Source of the DNA: Whalleya microplaca
Taxonomy: Eukaryota > Ascomycota > Sordariomycetes > Xylariales > Xylariaceae
Assembly: GCA_022497155.1 (NCBI GenBank)
Contig: MU385753.1
Coordinates: forward strand, 186,001 to 250,000
Direction: 5' to 3'
DNA: 64,000 bases
Positions 34,899 to 45,900 of the stretch are shown here, piece by piece. The position numbers and the translations under genes are program-made. Every line of letters starts with the position of its first letter. Positions within the stretch are counted from its first letter, which is position 1. The notes beneath the pieces are model-generated. The model was not told where the DNA came from, did not search any database, and worked only from the letters and a program-made list of their open reading frames with translations.

Positions 34899-36857
34899 AT
34901 GCCTACCCATTTGAAGCGACCATATATCCAACCCGGCGAGGGACCAGATGAGGATTTCAATCCCACGAGAAAGAAGATCACCCCTGCCAAGAAGCCAAAG
35001 TCAGAGAAAGGCACGCCAACCACGACGCGCAGATCATCAAAGGCGCCTCGAGGCTTGCAGAACACCCATGACATTATCAATGTTGGCGGCGGATCTCCTG
35101 CAGTCAAACGAACCCCCATCATCAGAGGTTCGAACCAGCAGCACCCAGCCCTGCCTGTGCGTCAGGGTGCTCCTCTAGGTCATTTTCCTGGTGGTGGCCA
35201 CCGAGTCCCCTCTGAACAGCTTCCTGGCACCCCGCATCATGGCGCCCAAGCTCCTATTCCCCAGGGCAGCCAGATGAGGCCTCGCAGCCTGAGCAATGGC
35301 ACGCCTTCCCCTCTTGGCCCCTACGGAAACATGTACCCTGATGTCATGCAGCTGCCTTTGAATTCCTCCACGGGCATGTTCACTCCTACGGGACAGCAAC
35401 CGGCCAATCGACGATTATTCGCAGCCAGTCCACAGGACCCGCGCTTTGCCGCAACCAATGCCAACATCGTGGATACTCCCACCCAGCAGCACAATGTCCA
35501 GGCACAAAGAATCATCAGCTCCTCAGGCTCACAACAGGCATCAGCTAGCAATACTCCTTCAAGAGCCACTAACAGCTTGCCTTTACAGCCTGCCCTTGAC
35601 ACATCTTCCGCAAATTCTGGACCAGTTATCTTCAACTTACAGTTGCCCCCTGGATCCTCTAACGTCAACCTCTCTCCTGCCAACCCAATGACGTGGAATG
35701 TTAGCATGCCTGCGGGTTCGCCTCAAATCCCAGCCACCCCGCACCAAAGCGTTGTTAACACGTCTACTACGCCGGTTGGAAGCCAGGATACATCGACTCC
35801 TGGAAATGTAAACATGGTTGGCGTCAATCCCAGACCTCTTCCCGGAACATGGCCAGCTCCTCCCGATACCAGCCGTCACATCCCGACCACTATCTTCGAG
35901 GGCCTCCAGCGTCATATCGAAACCGGAGTTTACGATATCTCAGAACTCATGTCTATCCAATTTGGAATCGGCCTCGGTATCAGACAGTATAAGGCCAGCC
36001 TCATGAATGAGCTGGCATCTAACGGGACGATCTTTGGACGCGTGTTGCTGTTTGACAACGTGCGCGACAGTGCTTGGGACATGCGTAATCGCATCGAGAA
36101 AAGAGCCTCGGAATACTTTGACCTCGTCCAAGCATCGCTGGCGGGCGACGAGCACATGGAATACCATAAGGCGCTTAACGACCCCATGACCCCGAGCAAT
36201 GCCGGGCCTGCTGGATATGAAAATGGTGGAATGATTGGCAAGCATGGGATGATTCCTGATAACGCTAGTTCTGCCACTCATGAAAAGGTCCCCAGCGCTG
36301 CTCTTGAGACCCAGGGTAATGTGGATGGCATGACTGCTAGCGGAGGCCATATTCCCGGATCCATGAATGCAAACAACAACCTCCCAATGGACTCGTTCAC
36401 GGCTGGTGGCGACTTTGCTGGTGACATCGACAACCTCCCAATGGGCTCGTTCAAGGCTGACGGTGACTTTGTGGGTGGCATAAATATGAGTCAGTTGGAC
36501 AATACTGCAGGAATGGATGCCAATACATTCTGCGCAAATACTGACACTGGTGGCATGACCGGGTCCTCGTTCAATATCCGGGATGACGCAGGAGAATTAT
36601 TGGGCATGTACAATCAGTATATCAATGTTCCTGCTAGTCCCCCAAAAAGCAATGGTAATGATTCGATGAGAGGTACCGGTCCACCGATGCCCCCGAATGG
36701 ATCAGGCTCCGGTATGGATTCCTTTGAATTCCGAGGTGTGAATGATATCGGCGGGACTTCCTACAACACACCCACCGGCGACCAGGGCATAGTCCCAGCC
36801 TTGACAGAAACCAAGAACGGACAAGCAGTAATCAGAATGGTACCTCGGGGCCAATGA
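34899..36857 (+). CDS. disordered protein of unknown function
   Basis: One exon, 652 residues. The first 310 residues are low complexity, rich in Pro, Ser, Thr, Gln, Asn and Gly, with a basic N-terminal stretch (TRKKITPAKKPKSEK) that could be a nuclear localisation signal. The only ordered-looking part is at about residues 330-425 (IFEGLQRHIETGVYDISELMS, DSAWDMRNRIEKRASEYFDLV). The C-terminal part is again Gly, Asn, Ser and Met rich and contains a tandem duplicated 18-residue unit, NLPM(D/G)SF..(G/D)DF, at 36379-36486. I see no catalytic motif, signal peptide or membrane segment. A transcription-related or RNA-related role is only a guess from composition. Confidence 0.78.
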   Translation: MPTHLKRPYIQPGEGPDEDFNPTRKKITPAKKPKSEKGTPTTTRRSSKAPRGLQNTHDIINVGGGSPAVKRTPIIRGSNQQHPALPVRQGAPLGHFPGGGHRVPSEQLPGTPHHGAQAPIPQGSQMRPRSLSNGTPSPLGPYGNMYPDVMQLPLNSSTGMFTPTGQQPANRRLFAASPQDPRFAATNANIVDTPTQQHNVQAQRIISSSGSQQASASNTPSRATNSLPLQPALDTSSANSGPVIFNLQLPPGSSNVNLSPANPMTWNVSMPAGSPQIPATPHQSVVNTSTTPVGSQDTSTPGNVNMVGVNPRPLPGTWPAPPDTSRHIPTTIFEGLQRHIETGVYDISELMSIQFGIGLGIRQYKASLMNELASNGTIFGRVLLFDNVRDSAWDMRNRIEKRASEYFDLVQASLAGDEHMEYHKALNDPMTPSNAGPAGYENGGMIGKHGMIPDNASSATHEKVPSAALETQGNVDGMTASGGHIPGSMNANNNLPMDSFTAGGDFAGDIDNLPMGSFKADGDFVGGINMSQLDNTAGMDANTFCANTDTGGMTGSSFNIRDDAGELLGMYNQYINVPASPPKSNGNDSMRGTGPPMPPNGSGSGMDSFEFRGVNDIGGTSYNTPTGDQGIVPALTETKNGQAVIRMVPRGQ

Positions 36858-39035
36858 AGATGCCTGGAGAATCCGATATACTAGACAAGGCTCGGGAACC
36901 GGTTAGTGAATGGGGTGCCCCGTTTAGTGGAGTCTCTTCCCCATGCGTTCTTCTCGAACACCTTGCTGTATCCCTCGAAATAGTCGCCTTTCTGCTACCA
37001 AGTTTGTGTCGCACTGGCTTTTTCTGCTTTCTAAAGCAGTCCTATGGAGGATTTGTGGTAGGCTGGATGATTGGACGACACACAAAGCTGGGAAGGCCTT
37101 ATCTTCTTACCTTTCCTTATTGTTCGTTTCAGTCTGATCCTCTTAGGTCTTAGGGGCTTTACCATCCATGGTGGTACGCTTACGGACTCGGAATCGCCGA
37201 CGGGCAACGGGACCTGAGATAGCAGACGTATCCTTGCCTCTTCGGTATTTCTGTCTTTCAATGCTCGATTTGAACTTCGGGGCTCCGGTTCACCCGATTG
37301 GGGTTCGATCTATTATTAGGACTTTGAATTTACGGCAGGGGAGTTCATACAGAGCTATGAGACTCCAGATACCCTTGAATTGTGTTTGTTTTCGACGCAT
37401 AATCCGGTTTGATGAAGACTGGCATACACCACGCACATCGTTCTGGCCATTCTTTACGGTCACCTACCCTTCCGAGCAACACGTTCGGCGGAGAATAAAG
37501 GAGGACACTGGAACGAAGGACTTTGCTATATATTTCCGGTCACTTGTATAACAGGGGGATTTGGTGGCCAGAATTAGTTAATTGAGTTTGACACAAAGAC
37601 GCCCGCGCTTTTGGCGCTTCTCGCGTGCATGAGCTGAAGTGTGAACGTATGTAATGACAGAGGCCACTTTAGCCTAGGATTGCTTAAGCTACTACTCCGT
37701 ATGTGAGCCCACTGTAGATGTCTCACTTTACAGTGATTTTCAAGCGGAAACATGTGAAATCTATGCGGGCGTTTCCGAAGAAGAGATTCGAGATCAGATG
37801 ATGTCAATCGGCTTCTAGGAGGCTAGGGGGGGATAAATTTATTTAGAGTGATATTACCCCATGGCGCTCTTCGCCTCGTTAAGCGAGCCAATCTTCTTCA
37901 TGTGGCAGCTGTAAGCGCAGCAGATCCAACGTCATGTGCCACGGATCAACGTGGAGGCCCAGCTCAGATTCTCCGGACGAGCAGGCGGGCAGGCTCGACC
38001 CGGGCTCCACCAGGCGCCAGGGTTATTGTGCCAGTCACCACCTGGAACCATCTGCAGTAACCAAACAGTATAGTCGTATGTACATACATACAGTTTACAG
38101 TAGGTGAAATACTTACTTGGTGCTCCTACCGAGTCTTTGCAAAGTTTTATATCCTTCACACCTTCAATGTTCAACGAAACATTAATTTGGTGCAGCGGGA
38201 CACAACTTTATCTTACTACATACAATACTACCTACCTGCAATATATACCTCTTTCTATCTTTCCTCAATTGGTGAGTGGTACACGACGGCATCCAACCGT
38301 TCTAGTACCTAATTGTAATACCTAAGCCGAAGGAGATTCATCCTGTCAGACTTGCCTTCCCACTCTAACACTCGACCACTACACTAAGCCGCCACCATCA
38401 TGCGTTAATCCATCTTCCGGACTTACTATTATTTCAATCTCACGCAACGCAACGTACGTAGGCGTCGGGCTGGGTCCTTGCCTGCTCATCTCGTACTCCC
38501 GGCATATTAACGCATATTGACGATAAACGGAGCAAAGGTTATGTTGTCGACCTCACAGCTACATGCTAGTCGAACCACTCCATCCCAGATCTGCAGCTAG
38601 CCTTCGATAGTCCATGTCCCACTGCGGTATGTGCATAGTACATTCTGTACATTCTGTACATTCCCTAGCTACTGCAAGCAGTTCCCCAGAGCCCTGGAGC
38701 GTATCTACCATCTTGATTGATGAATGAAGCTTTTTGGCCCCAACTTGTGCGCGATCGTCGTGGTGTATTGGTGAAACCCTGAGGTAGATCCCACGCCCGC
38801 TGCAGAATTCGAGCTTACACACATTCGTCACACGACACCCCTACATCTCGTTCCTGTACCGTTACTAGCGGGCTATCTTCCATCATTTCCTCTGTTTTTC
38901 ATTTGTTCTATTATTACCTCGTCAGCTGCTGGGCTGCTGCTCTTGTTTTTGTCTGCCGGCCAGCACCGCCTCCACCTACTTGGAAATCCCACCAGAATAA
39001 TACCACCAGAAGACTCGCCTTCTGCAGCCTTTCTG
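36858..39035. other. gene-free stretch
   Basis: No gene supported. A 127-codon open frame at 37168-37551 has no recognisable composition and probably lies in the 3' region of the preceding gene. A CATTCTGTA repeat occurs near 38640-38662 and a tRNA-like stretch near 38324-38394. The last 150 bases are pyrimidine-rich. Confidence 0.5.
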
Positions 39036-40971
39036 ATGTATACCGCACAATTAAACTCGTCGGCCTCGGGGGATCACCCGTCGATCGACGCCGACAGTCA
39101 AATTGACCCTGATCCTGGTCTTGTTCAGCCGCCGGAGGATCACAACGCCTATAACGCCTCTCTGCTGACTTCTCACATTTCCGACAGCCAGCCCACCACC
39201 TGTAAGTAGAATGAACTTTGGTTTCATTACTCGTTCGTTGGTCATCATATCTCCAAAGCTTATGTTACATCAATCGGCACCCTCAGAAGGTCGCCATAAC
39301 TGTGTCTCATCCTATTCGCCTCAAGTGAATCAAGTGAATCCAATAGTCCATCCATTGCTATTTCAATCACACTCAACATCGGCCTGAGAATGTTAGAGCC
39401 AGCGCACATGCGCCTGCATAGCGTTACTGACCTGGTCCCCAGCCAATGTGTCACCACTCCATGACACCACGAGCTATTCCCCGCACTCCACACGAGCAGA
39501 AGCTCAACCCGAGCAAGATATAGTTGGCACGTCTGCTGTTGGTGTCGCTGGCACTACGGGTGCTGCTGCCATTGCCAATCAACCAGACAAGAGCTCCGTT
39601 CCATCAAATGTAGCAGGCACAACTAAGAAAGCTGCCACCTCCGCTCCAAAAATGCTATTCTCAGGTCTGTACAAGTCGACAAAGTTACCTCTCGCGAAAT
39701 TGCGGCAGCATTCGCATCCGGTGGCTACTGCGTCAGACTATGATGCAGACCTCGTCAGCAGAGATAAGGTCAAGCAGAAGGATGCTATCAAGCGTTTTTT
39801 GACCACTAGGGTACGAAGTGACTGGGTATTCAAATGGCCACCTCCATCAATAGAACCAGATGCATCAGACGCCCAACCACACAGCTTCCCACATCCACAC
39901 AACCTACACAAGCAGGACGAGACGCCGAAGCCAACTACAACTAAGACACACGAGGATGATCTCGTCGTGGAGGAAGCCGACTACGAAGACGAAGCCGCTT
40001 CTACATACAGCACGGTTTCTGAAGACCAAGCTCATTTTCGTCCTCGGGCTGAATGGATATCAGACCTATCTGATGACGATGATCAAATATCACCGTCGGC
40101 CTACCGCTTCGAGAACCCAGATACGGTAGGTGCGACAGTGAAAGCCGCAGCCCTGGCTAAGAGCGCAAAGCGAAGGAGAGCCTTGCGTGCTGAAGCGGAG
40201 TGGAATTCGGGGCTGGCTTGCTTCAATGCCCGACGGGACGCGTGGACAGGCGCCAGAGCGGTTCGAGTTCGTCCAAAGCCAACCTCTCCACCATCCTCGT
40301 CACCTACAACAAGGCGCCTCTCTTTCTGGCGTCTTTCGACACCAACATCACCATTATCTCCTACTGAGTCAGCAGGTATAACTACACCCCTTAGCCCTAG
40401 TGCAACGCACACATCTGGCGAGACTACCGCCGTATCATCATCAGACGGTGAATCCAAGGAGGTGCATACGAAACAGGATTCGTCCACCTTTCCGGTGGAA
40501 ACTCTCATTCCTATCCCTCCTCCTTTACTGCCAACGACCGTTCCTATGCGTGCCTCCATTACCCCGGCTAGCTATTCCACCATCTACGACAAGATTGTGG
40601 TACAGTCTGCGACACCTGCATGCCCGGTCAACCTCGGTGATGTAATGCGTGCTTGTGTTACCGGATGGAAACGAGATGGCGAATGGCCGCCGCGAGCCAT
40701 TGAGCCTCCTCCCGTCGTGGCAGTTCGCAGGAAGAGGAAAGACAATGGCACGGATAGACCAAACGCGGCAAGGAGGCTGAGTCTTAGCTTTCTCGGACGA
40801 AGGCAGAGTGTAGTTGGGGATCCGGGCGCTCTAGCGGGAAACACAGCGCACCCAGAAGACACTGGCAGTCCAGGCAAGGGAATCAGGAAGAGTCTGCAAC
40901 GCGTGTTGGGGCTCGGGCACGAAAGAGGTGTAAACAACACCAACATTGGTAGTCATGGTTACGTCGCCTGA
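39036..40971 (+). CDS. disordered protein of unknown function, fungal
   Basis: Spliced as join(39036..39201,39443..40971), 564 residues; GTAAGT donor, CCCCAG acceptor, phase 1. The 241-base intron is long for this window. I do not recognise the product. It is rich in Ser, Thr, Pro and Ala, with an acidic segment near residues 205-255 (EEADYEDEAAS, DLSDDDDQ) and basic patches (KRRRALRAEAEW, VRRKRK). Somewhat ordered islands are KDAIKRFLTTRVRSDWVFKWPPPS near 165 and LGDVMRACVTGWKRDGEWPPRAIEPPP near 450; both end in a W-P-P motif, so they may be related repeats. No targeting signal is seen. Confidence 0.78.
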
Positions 40972-41452
40972 TAAGTCGTCCTCACCACCGAGAAAACGGG
41001 TTAGAATTTGGCCGAGAAGCAGAAGCTTCATCATCGATGTCGGCCGACGACGAGGGACGAATCTGGGAATGGAAAGGAATGGGATGGAATAGAAGAATTT
41101 GTCTATTATCGCATATTGCAACTAGGGAGTTGGATTGCTCAGCATTGGGGGCATATACCCGGCACGGCTTGGCGTTGAATTTTTCCCTCGATATTATCTT
41201 TTAGCTCATACGAATATACTTGACAGACTGGGAATCCAGCAGTTGCTATTTAAGCTTCTCCTACCTCGATAGTTCCCCCAACCCATCCGTGACTGGCAAC
41301 ATGATGGAACAAACGCTTCGTGCTACAATTATGAATGTAACTATATTGGAAGTAATGTACTGTCAACGCGTGCTATCGTCTAATGCCCAGGTGGCAGCTC
41401 ATACGCTGTAAAAGCAAACTAAAATCTACAAGTGATACCATTAGGCGATAAG

Positions 41453-41472
41453 CTACCTACCTACCTACCTAC
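41453..41472. repeat. TACC tetranucleotide microsatellite
   Basis: About five TACC units. A CAGA run lies at about 41666-41684. TACC-based words recur throughout the window. Confidence 0.85.
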
Positions 41473-42406
41473 TCCTCCTCTCCGGCCTCAAAGACGCAGC
41501 GTGGCGGCCATAGCCAAATACCCTCTCTATACCTTCCACCTAACCTAATCTCCCCTCCTCAATGCCGAATCCGCATAAAAACTACCTACCTACAACAAGA
41601 ACACCCACCGCCCGAAGCCGCAGCCGATCCCGGCCAGGCGACCGACTCATGCGAACCGGCCTCGGACAGACAGACAGACAGACAGGCATCCGCCGCGCCC
41701 TTCTCCGTAATTACTTACCTACTCGCGTACCCCAAGACCGCGGGGCGCTTGGCACGCGAGAGGGCCGGGGATCAGCCGCTGCTAACTTAGACGTCGATCC
41801 CGGAACTATTTACCCTGGGGAGCCCCGAGGGCTAGCGTATGTCTCCGGCCGGCTTCGGGGTTGGGGTGGTGGGGTTCGAACTTGCTCTTGGGGTAAAGAG
41901 GGAGAGGGCAAGGGATTCACGTATAGGTAGGGTACTCTGGGATTATTCTGAGTGGTTGCTATTGGTATGGAAATTGAGCTTTGGGGGTGCTGGGTCGTTG
42001 TTTCTGGTCATAGATTATGGCTCATTGCTCTTCTCTTGTAACTTGGAGGGAGGTTTAAGGCAACGGAAGTCGGGCGATAATTCACAAAGGCTGACGTTTC
42101 CGGGTGGACTAGGGGCTTCGAAATAAGGTTAAGGATGTTCTTGCTATGATTTATCTAAATGTGGTATCTCCTGGCAGTTGGCATATGTAGTCTACGGCAT
42201 AGCGAGACATGACTAGGAATGGTATATAGTATAAATAACTCTAAAGTCCCTCGCTAGTCTGATCTATCCAAGCCAAGAAAGTAGGTAGATGAGTTATCCA
42301 TCACTGCCGATTTAGCATGAGATTATACTAAGAACTCGGGTATTTTTCTCAGTAGTCTGAACTCTTGACACATATTATAATGAGTCAATGTCAGGAACGC
42401 CCCACA

Positions 42407-42486
42407 AGCTAGGACGGATCTTCCGTCCAGCTAGGACGGATCTTCCGTCCTTAGATAGCTGTCCTCCAGGACTGTCAGTCCTGGAG
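42407..42486. repeat. tandem 22-bp duplication plus adjacent hairpins
   Basis: Two exact tandem copies of a 22-base unit (42407-42428, 42429-42450), each holding the palindrome GGACGGATCTTCCGTCC. Fourteen bases later comes a third hairpin at 42464-42486 with ten-base arms (CTCCAGGACT and AGTCCTGGAG) around GTC. All arms are perfect. Confidence 0.9.
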
Positions 42487-43465
42487 AGACCATCAATGAT
42501 ACACATCTCAATGTCACCTCATGGTCTACCATCACAGTCAACTAGCTTTGAGACTATGACGTATTGCCTACTTAAGGCCAATTACTAGGGACGCTTATTA
42601 TAACAAGTTATGATAGATGAATTTTTACTTAAATGGGATGACTGGATTTAAGTAGACATACACCAAATTAATAGCAACGAGCGTGGAAATTAAAACGCAT
42701 TAGGGCTGAAGAAATAAAGTATCCCAACGGATTATAGCTTGAACCTACGGAACCTATCACCCCATAGTTTTAGGTATCAGTATCTTAGTGTTATATTAAT
42801 GTATAGTATTCCTATCACAGTTATTATATAATATATAACCGTCATTTGGGTGCTACCCTAATAGCAACTAGTCTGCCAACTTGAATCAAGTCTAAATTCC
42901 TACAAGCTGCTAAGAAAATACCATTTTAATAATAAGCTCTCGGGACCACTGCTTTCCCGAGCTCCGTGAGGAAAACGGGGTTATAACGAATACCCCTACT
43001 GTAACACTAGGGCCTTCTACCTATATATCACATAACTTAAGTATATACTCGCATATCCACATCACGCATCTTTGTACAATTATCGAATAGCTATATGTAG
43101 CTATATAGGCAGAAGTCTCGAGATTGTTGCCAAGAAGTTTGAGAAAAAAAAGTTGCAGTCTGTGAATATACCATCGCCATTATTTGTTCATCCTTTCATG
43201 CTGTAATGCCCAAGTTGCAAACAACAGGCTGGAAAAACTACATTGGATCTACACTTCCCGATTAGAATAAATATAGGTTTCGGGATCTCGTACAGCATAT
43301 TTGGATGATAACTACATGGCTCGCTAAAATGGGTCGTACCGAATTCTGGGCCGAGATAGGATAGGTTCTGTGTGAGGCTTGAATAGTGTATGATTAATGA
43401 TCTCTAAGCTACTATATATATGTAAAGCTATAGCTAAAATGCCCAGTAGCTTTAAGGATAAAGCT

Positions 43466-43513
43466 AAGTTAGGAAAGGTTTGAACCTGGCGTCCATGTCA
43501 CCTTTCCTAACTT
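43466..43513. repeat. 14-bp inverted repeat with a tRNA-like B box, copy A
   Basis: Perfect arms AAGTTAGGAAAGGT (43466-43479) and ACCTTTCCTAACTT (43500-43513). On the minus strand the loop reads into CAGGTTCAAACC, a pol III B-box-like word. A related hairpin lies at 43803-43845, so this looks like a small repeat family. Confidence 0.75.
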
Positions 43514-43802
43514 GATACGTTAAAAATCAGAGTGTTACGTACTACTGATTTTTGATTTCGCCTACCGCGCGCCTCGTTCGCCTACCGCTCCGTTAAGCCA
43601 CTTGGCTATAAGCTATTTATTTATAAGCTACTTGTACGCCTCAAGGACAGTTACACAAAAACGAAATATTTTAGTACTTGTGGCTAAGTAAATTCGATAT
43701 CTCCAGCTAACCGATAAGCTTTTAATACCTGTTGGGCAAATAGGAGGAGCTGATTTTTTATAACGCGGAAATAGAGTTATAGGACGGCCGCATTTTAACT
43801 TA

Positions 43803-43845
43803 AGGAAAGGTAGGAACGAACCTGACGGCTGTTTAAACCTTTCCT
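43803..43845. repeat. inverted repeat with a tRNA-like B box, copy B
   Basis: Arms AGGAAAGGT (43803-43811) and ACCTTTCCT (43837-43845) match the core of the arms at 43466-43513. The loop shares GAACCTG.CG, which on the minus strand is CAGGTTCGTTCC, also B-box-like. Confidence 0.7.
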
Positions 43846-43857
43846 AATAATAGGAGA

Positions 43858-43936
43858 GAGGTGGCGCAGCCACCTCCCTAGCCACCTGTGGCTGAGCCAC
43901 AGAGTGTGGAGTGTGCGCAGGCCTACGCAGGCCTAA
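43858..43936. repeat. cluster of short palindromes
   Basis: Adjacent inverted repeats: GAGGTGGC/GCCACCTC around GCA, CTGTGGCT/AGCCACAG around G, and a repeated AGGCCT with the spacer ACGC. Similar in style to the hairpin cluster at 42407-42486. Confidence 0.8.
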
Positions 43937-44930
43937 CATTCTGTTTTCGATAGATATAATGAACATGTCTTTGTTTAAAACTCTTAAGTAAATGGCTAAT
44001 GTATATGTACTGATGTGATAAGATTCAAGGGCTATTGAATGACGGTTTTGTATCACAGGTGGTATCAGTGACATTATAGAATGTGTGTTCTATTTTCCCT
44101 TATTTCACAGCCGTACGCTGGTAGGCTCGATGGCCGTAGTTATAGTTGCGGGATAAGAAGGAACACAAAAGATATCATAGGAAAACCAACCTGACTTGTA
44201 TAAATAGATAATAACTCTATACTCACTTAGAGAAGGGCTTGGACACATCGCTAGGCAAAGGTCTTTCACTTTCTCTTTACTTCCGAGAGCCTGCAGAAAC
44301 TCGACGGTGGCCTCCCTATAAAACCTTGCAAATTTACCTCTGTGGCTCCCGGGTGTACACGCGAGCTTTTGAAGCTCGGAACAATAGCGCATGGCCCTGC
44401 GGGATTTGCTTGACTTGCTCTTCGGTCTAAGTGGAATCGATGGAGACGTGTACTCAAGATTTCAATGAACCCTCAAGAAGTCATGACTTGGATCGGACAA
44501 GCATTATATTTTATCGATGATATACGTCGTCTTTGTTCCTCGTCTAGAGATTCGAAAGCTATCACCCAGGTAGTAAACTATGAAACGTCGTGAGACTTTT
44601 ACCAGCTTTAGACAATGCTCCGGGTCTATACCCGTAGCTCTGGCTTTGACAACGCTAAACAATTGTAAGGTTTAATATGTTGGAAAATGTATCAGTTTCG
44701 TCGGTATCGAGCCAGTCTAGACCCTGATATAGAGATGGGAACGAGGGACATCAGAATAATCAAGGGATATAGCTTGACATAGATATGAAGTATTCGATGA
44801 GTTTCTTGAACTTTCATTGGTTTAAATTCAACACCATCCAGTTGCCTTTAGTATTCACTATAGGAGGTGTTTCACTATGGAGTTGCAGTGCACAAATTGA
44901 TACAGTAATGTCACGATAATAGGGGTATTA

Positions 44931-45000
44931 AAGATCTCTTTTAAGCCTATGGATCTCGGAGCAATATTGCTCCGAGATCCATAGGCTTAAAAGAGATCTT
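44931..45000. repeat. perfect 70-bp palindrome
   Basis: The 35 bases at 44931-44965 are the exact reverse complement of 44966-45000, with no spacer; the centre is GCAAT|ATTGC. The symmetry stops at 44930/45001. A small hairpin, AAGATCC-TTC-GGATCTT, follows at about 45010-45027. The two outermost arm sequences contain AGATCT. No target-site duplication is visible at the ends. Confidence 0.95.
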
Positions 45001-45900
45001 CTGTAACTAGAAGATCCTTCGGATCTTAGATCTTTACACAATTTTACTAGAGTGATCACGGCAGCCTCTAAATGATCTTTACACACACTGTATCTGTGAT
45101 AAGTAATCTATGTGACAGTTGCAAAAACGATATGAGAACTATAACTAAACGAAATTTCCATGGGGACTATAGGATTAGTTTTCAAAGGCAGAGTCCTTGG
45201 ATGGCCACTCAAATGAAGGATCAGCTGAGAAAGAACTGAACGACGAGCGTGCTATAGTTAATCCGACTAGGCTGCCTCACACGAAGGAAATGGATATGGC
45301 GGCATTTGGCACAATACGGGTTTCAAAACTATGATGCAGGTGATTCGTGTATAGACTGCAACTCTTGTTATGGAGAGGTAGTCGGATCATTTATTTCTCC
45401 GAATTATTTCACTAGACTGTCATACGAAGGTTGGAGAGGGTGTATAGAAAGTAAGCATGCTGTAGTTTTGGAATACAAGGGCTATTTGCGGTGAACATGG
45501 CAGATTGTCGTGAGGCCTTAGTACTTATTATTTCAAGGTACGATCGCCCATGGGCCATATTATCCTCACGGACTTACGATATATTGGCGTGGTCAATGTT
45601 TCTGGGAAAACGGGAGTCAAATACCAGGTGGTAATTCATGCTGAAACACCTGGTATAAATAACAATAACATAGACATCGCGAGAGAACGACCGGGGTTTT
45701 CCGACATGCCTTGGAGACTGCCCCATATAGTGCGGGTCCGTAGTGTATCCAACGCGATGACAAGGTAATGTCATAGCTGGTAGGCGAAAAGGAAAACGAA
45801 ACAGACTTCAACTACCACCAGAAAACATATCCTCCATGTCTGACTCGATGCGCTCTGCAGCTTGTTCAGCTCTCTACCATGACCCCATCGCTAACAGGAC

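Larger units (their letters stand above)
40972..45900. other. gene-poor, palindrome-rich, AT-rich block
   Basis: About 4.9 kb without a supportable gene. From about 42.1 to 45.8 kb it is markedly AT-rich and full of TA-containing words, as in repeat-derived or RIP-mutated fungal DNA. It contains many inverted repeats (listed separately) and TACC and CAGA microsatellites at its left. The short open frames look random. Confidence 0.6.

Noticed and set aside
37168..37551. 127-codon open frame after the disordered protein gene
   Set aside because: Composition is random-like (Arg-rich, no motif), it lies in the expected 3' region, and no splice or start support is seen.
38324..38394. tRNA-like sequence on the minus strand with A-box- and B-box-like words
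   Set aside because: Spacing is plausible but neither acceptor nor D stems pair and the 3' end is wrong; a chance or very old relic.
41562..41930. 122-codon plus-strand open frame in the left part of the gene-poor block
   Set aside because: It spans CAGA and TACC microsatellites and has Arg/Gly/Thr-rich composition typical of simple-repeat translation.
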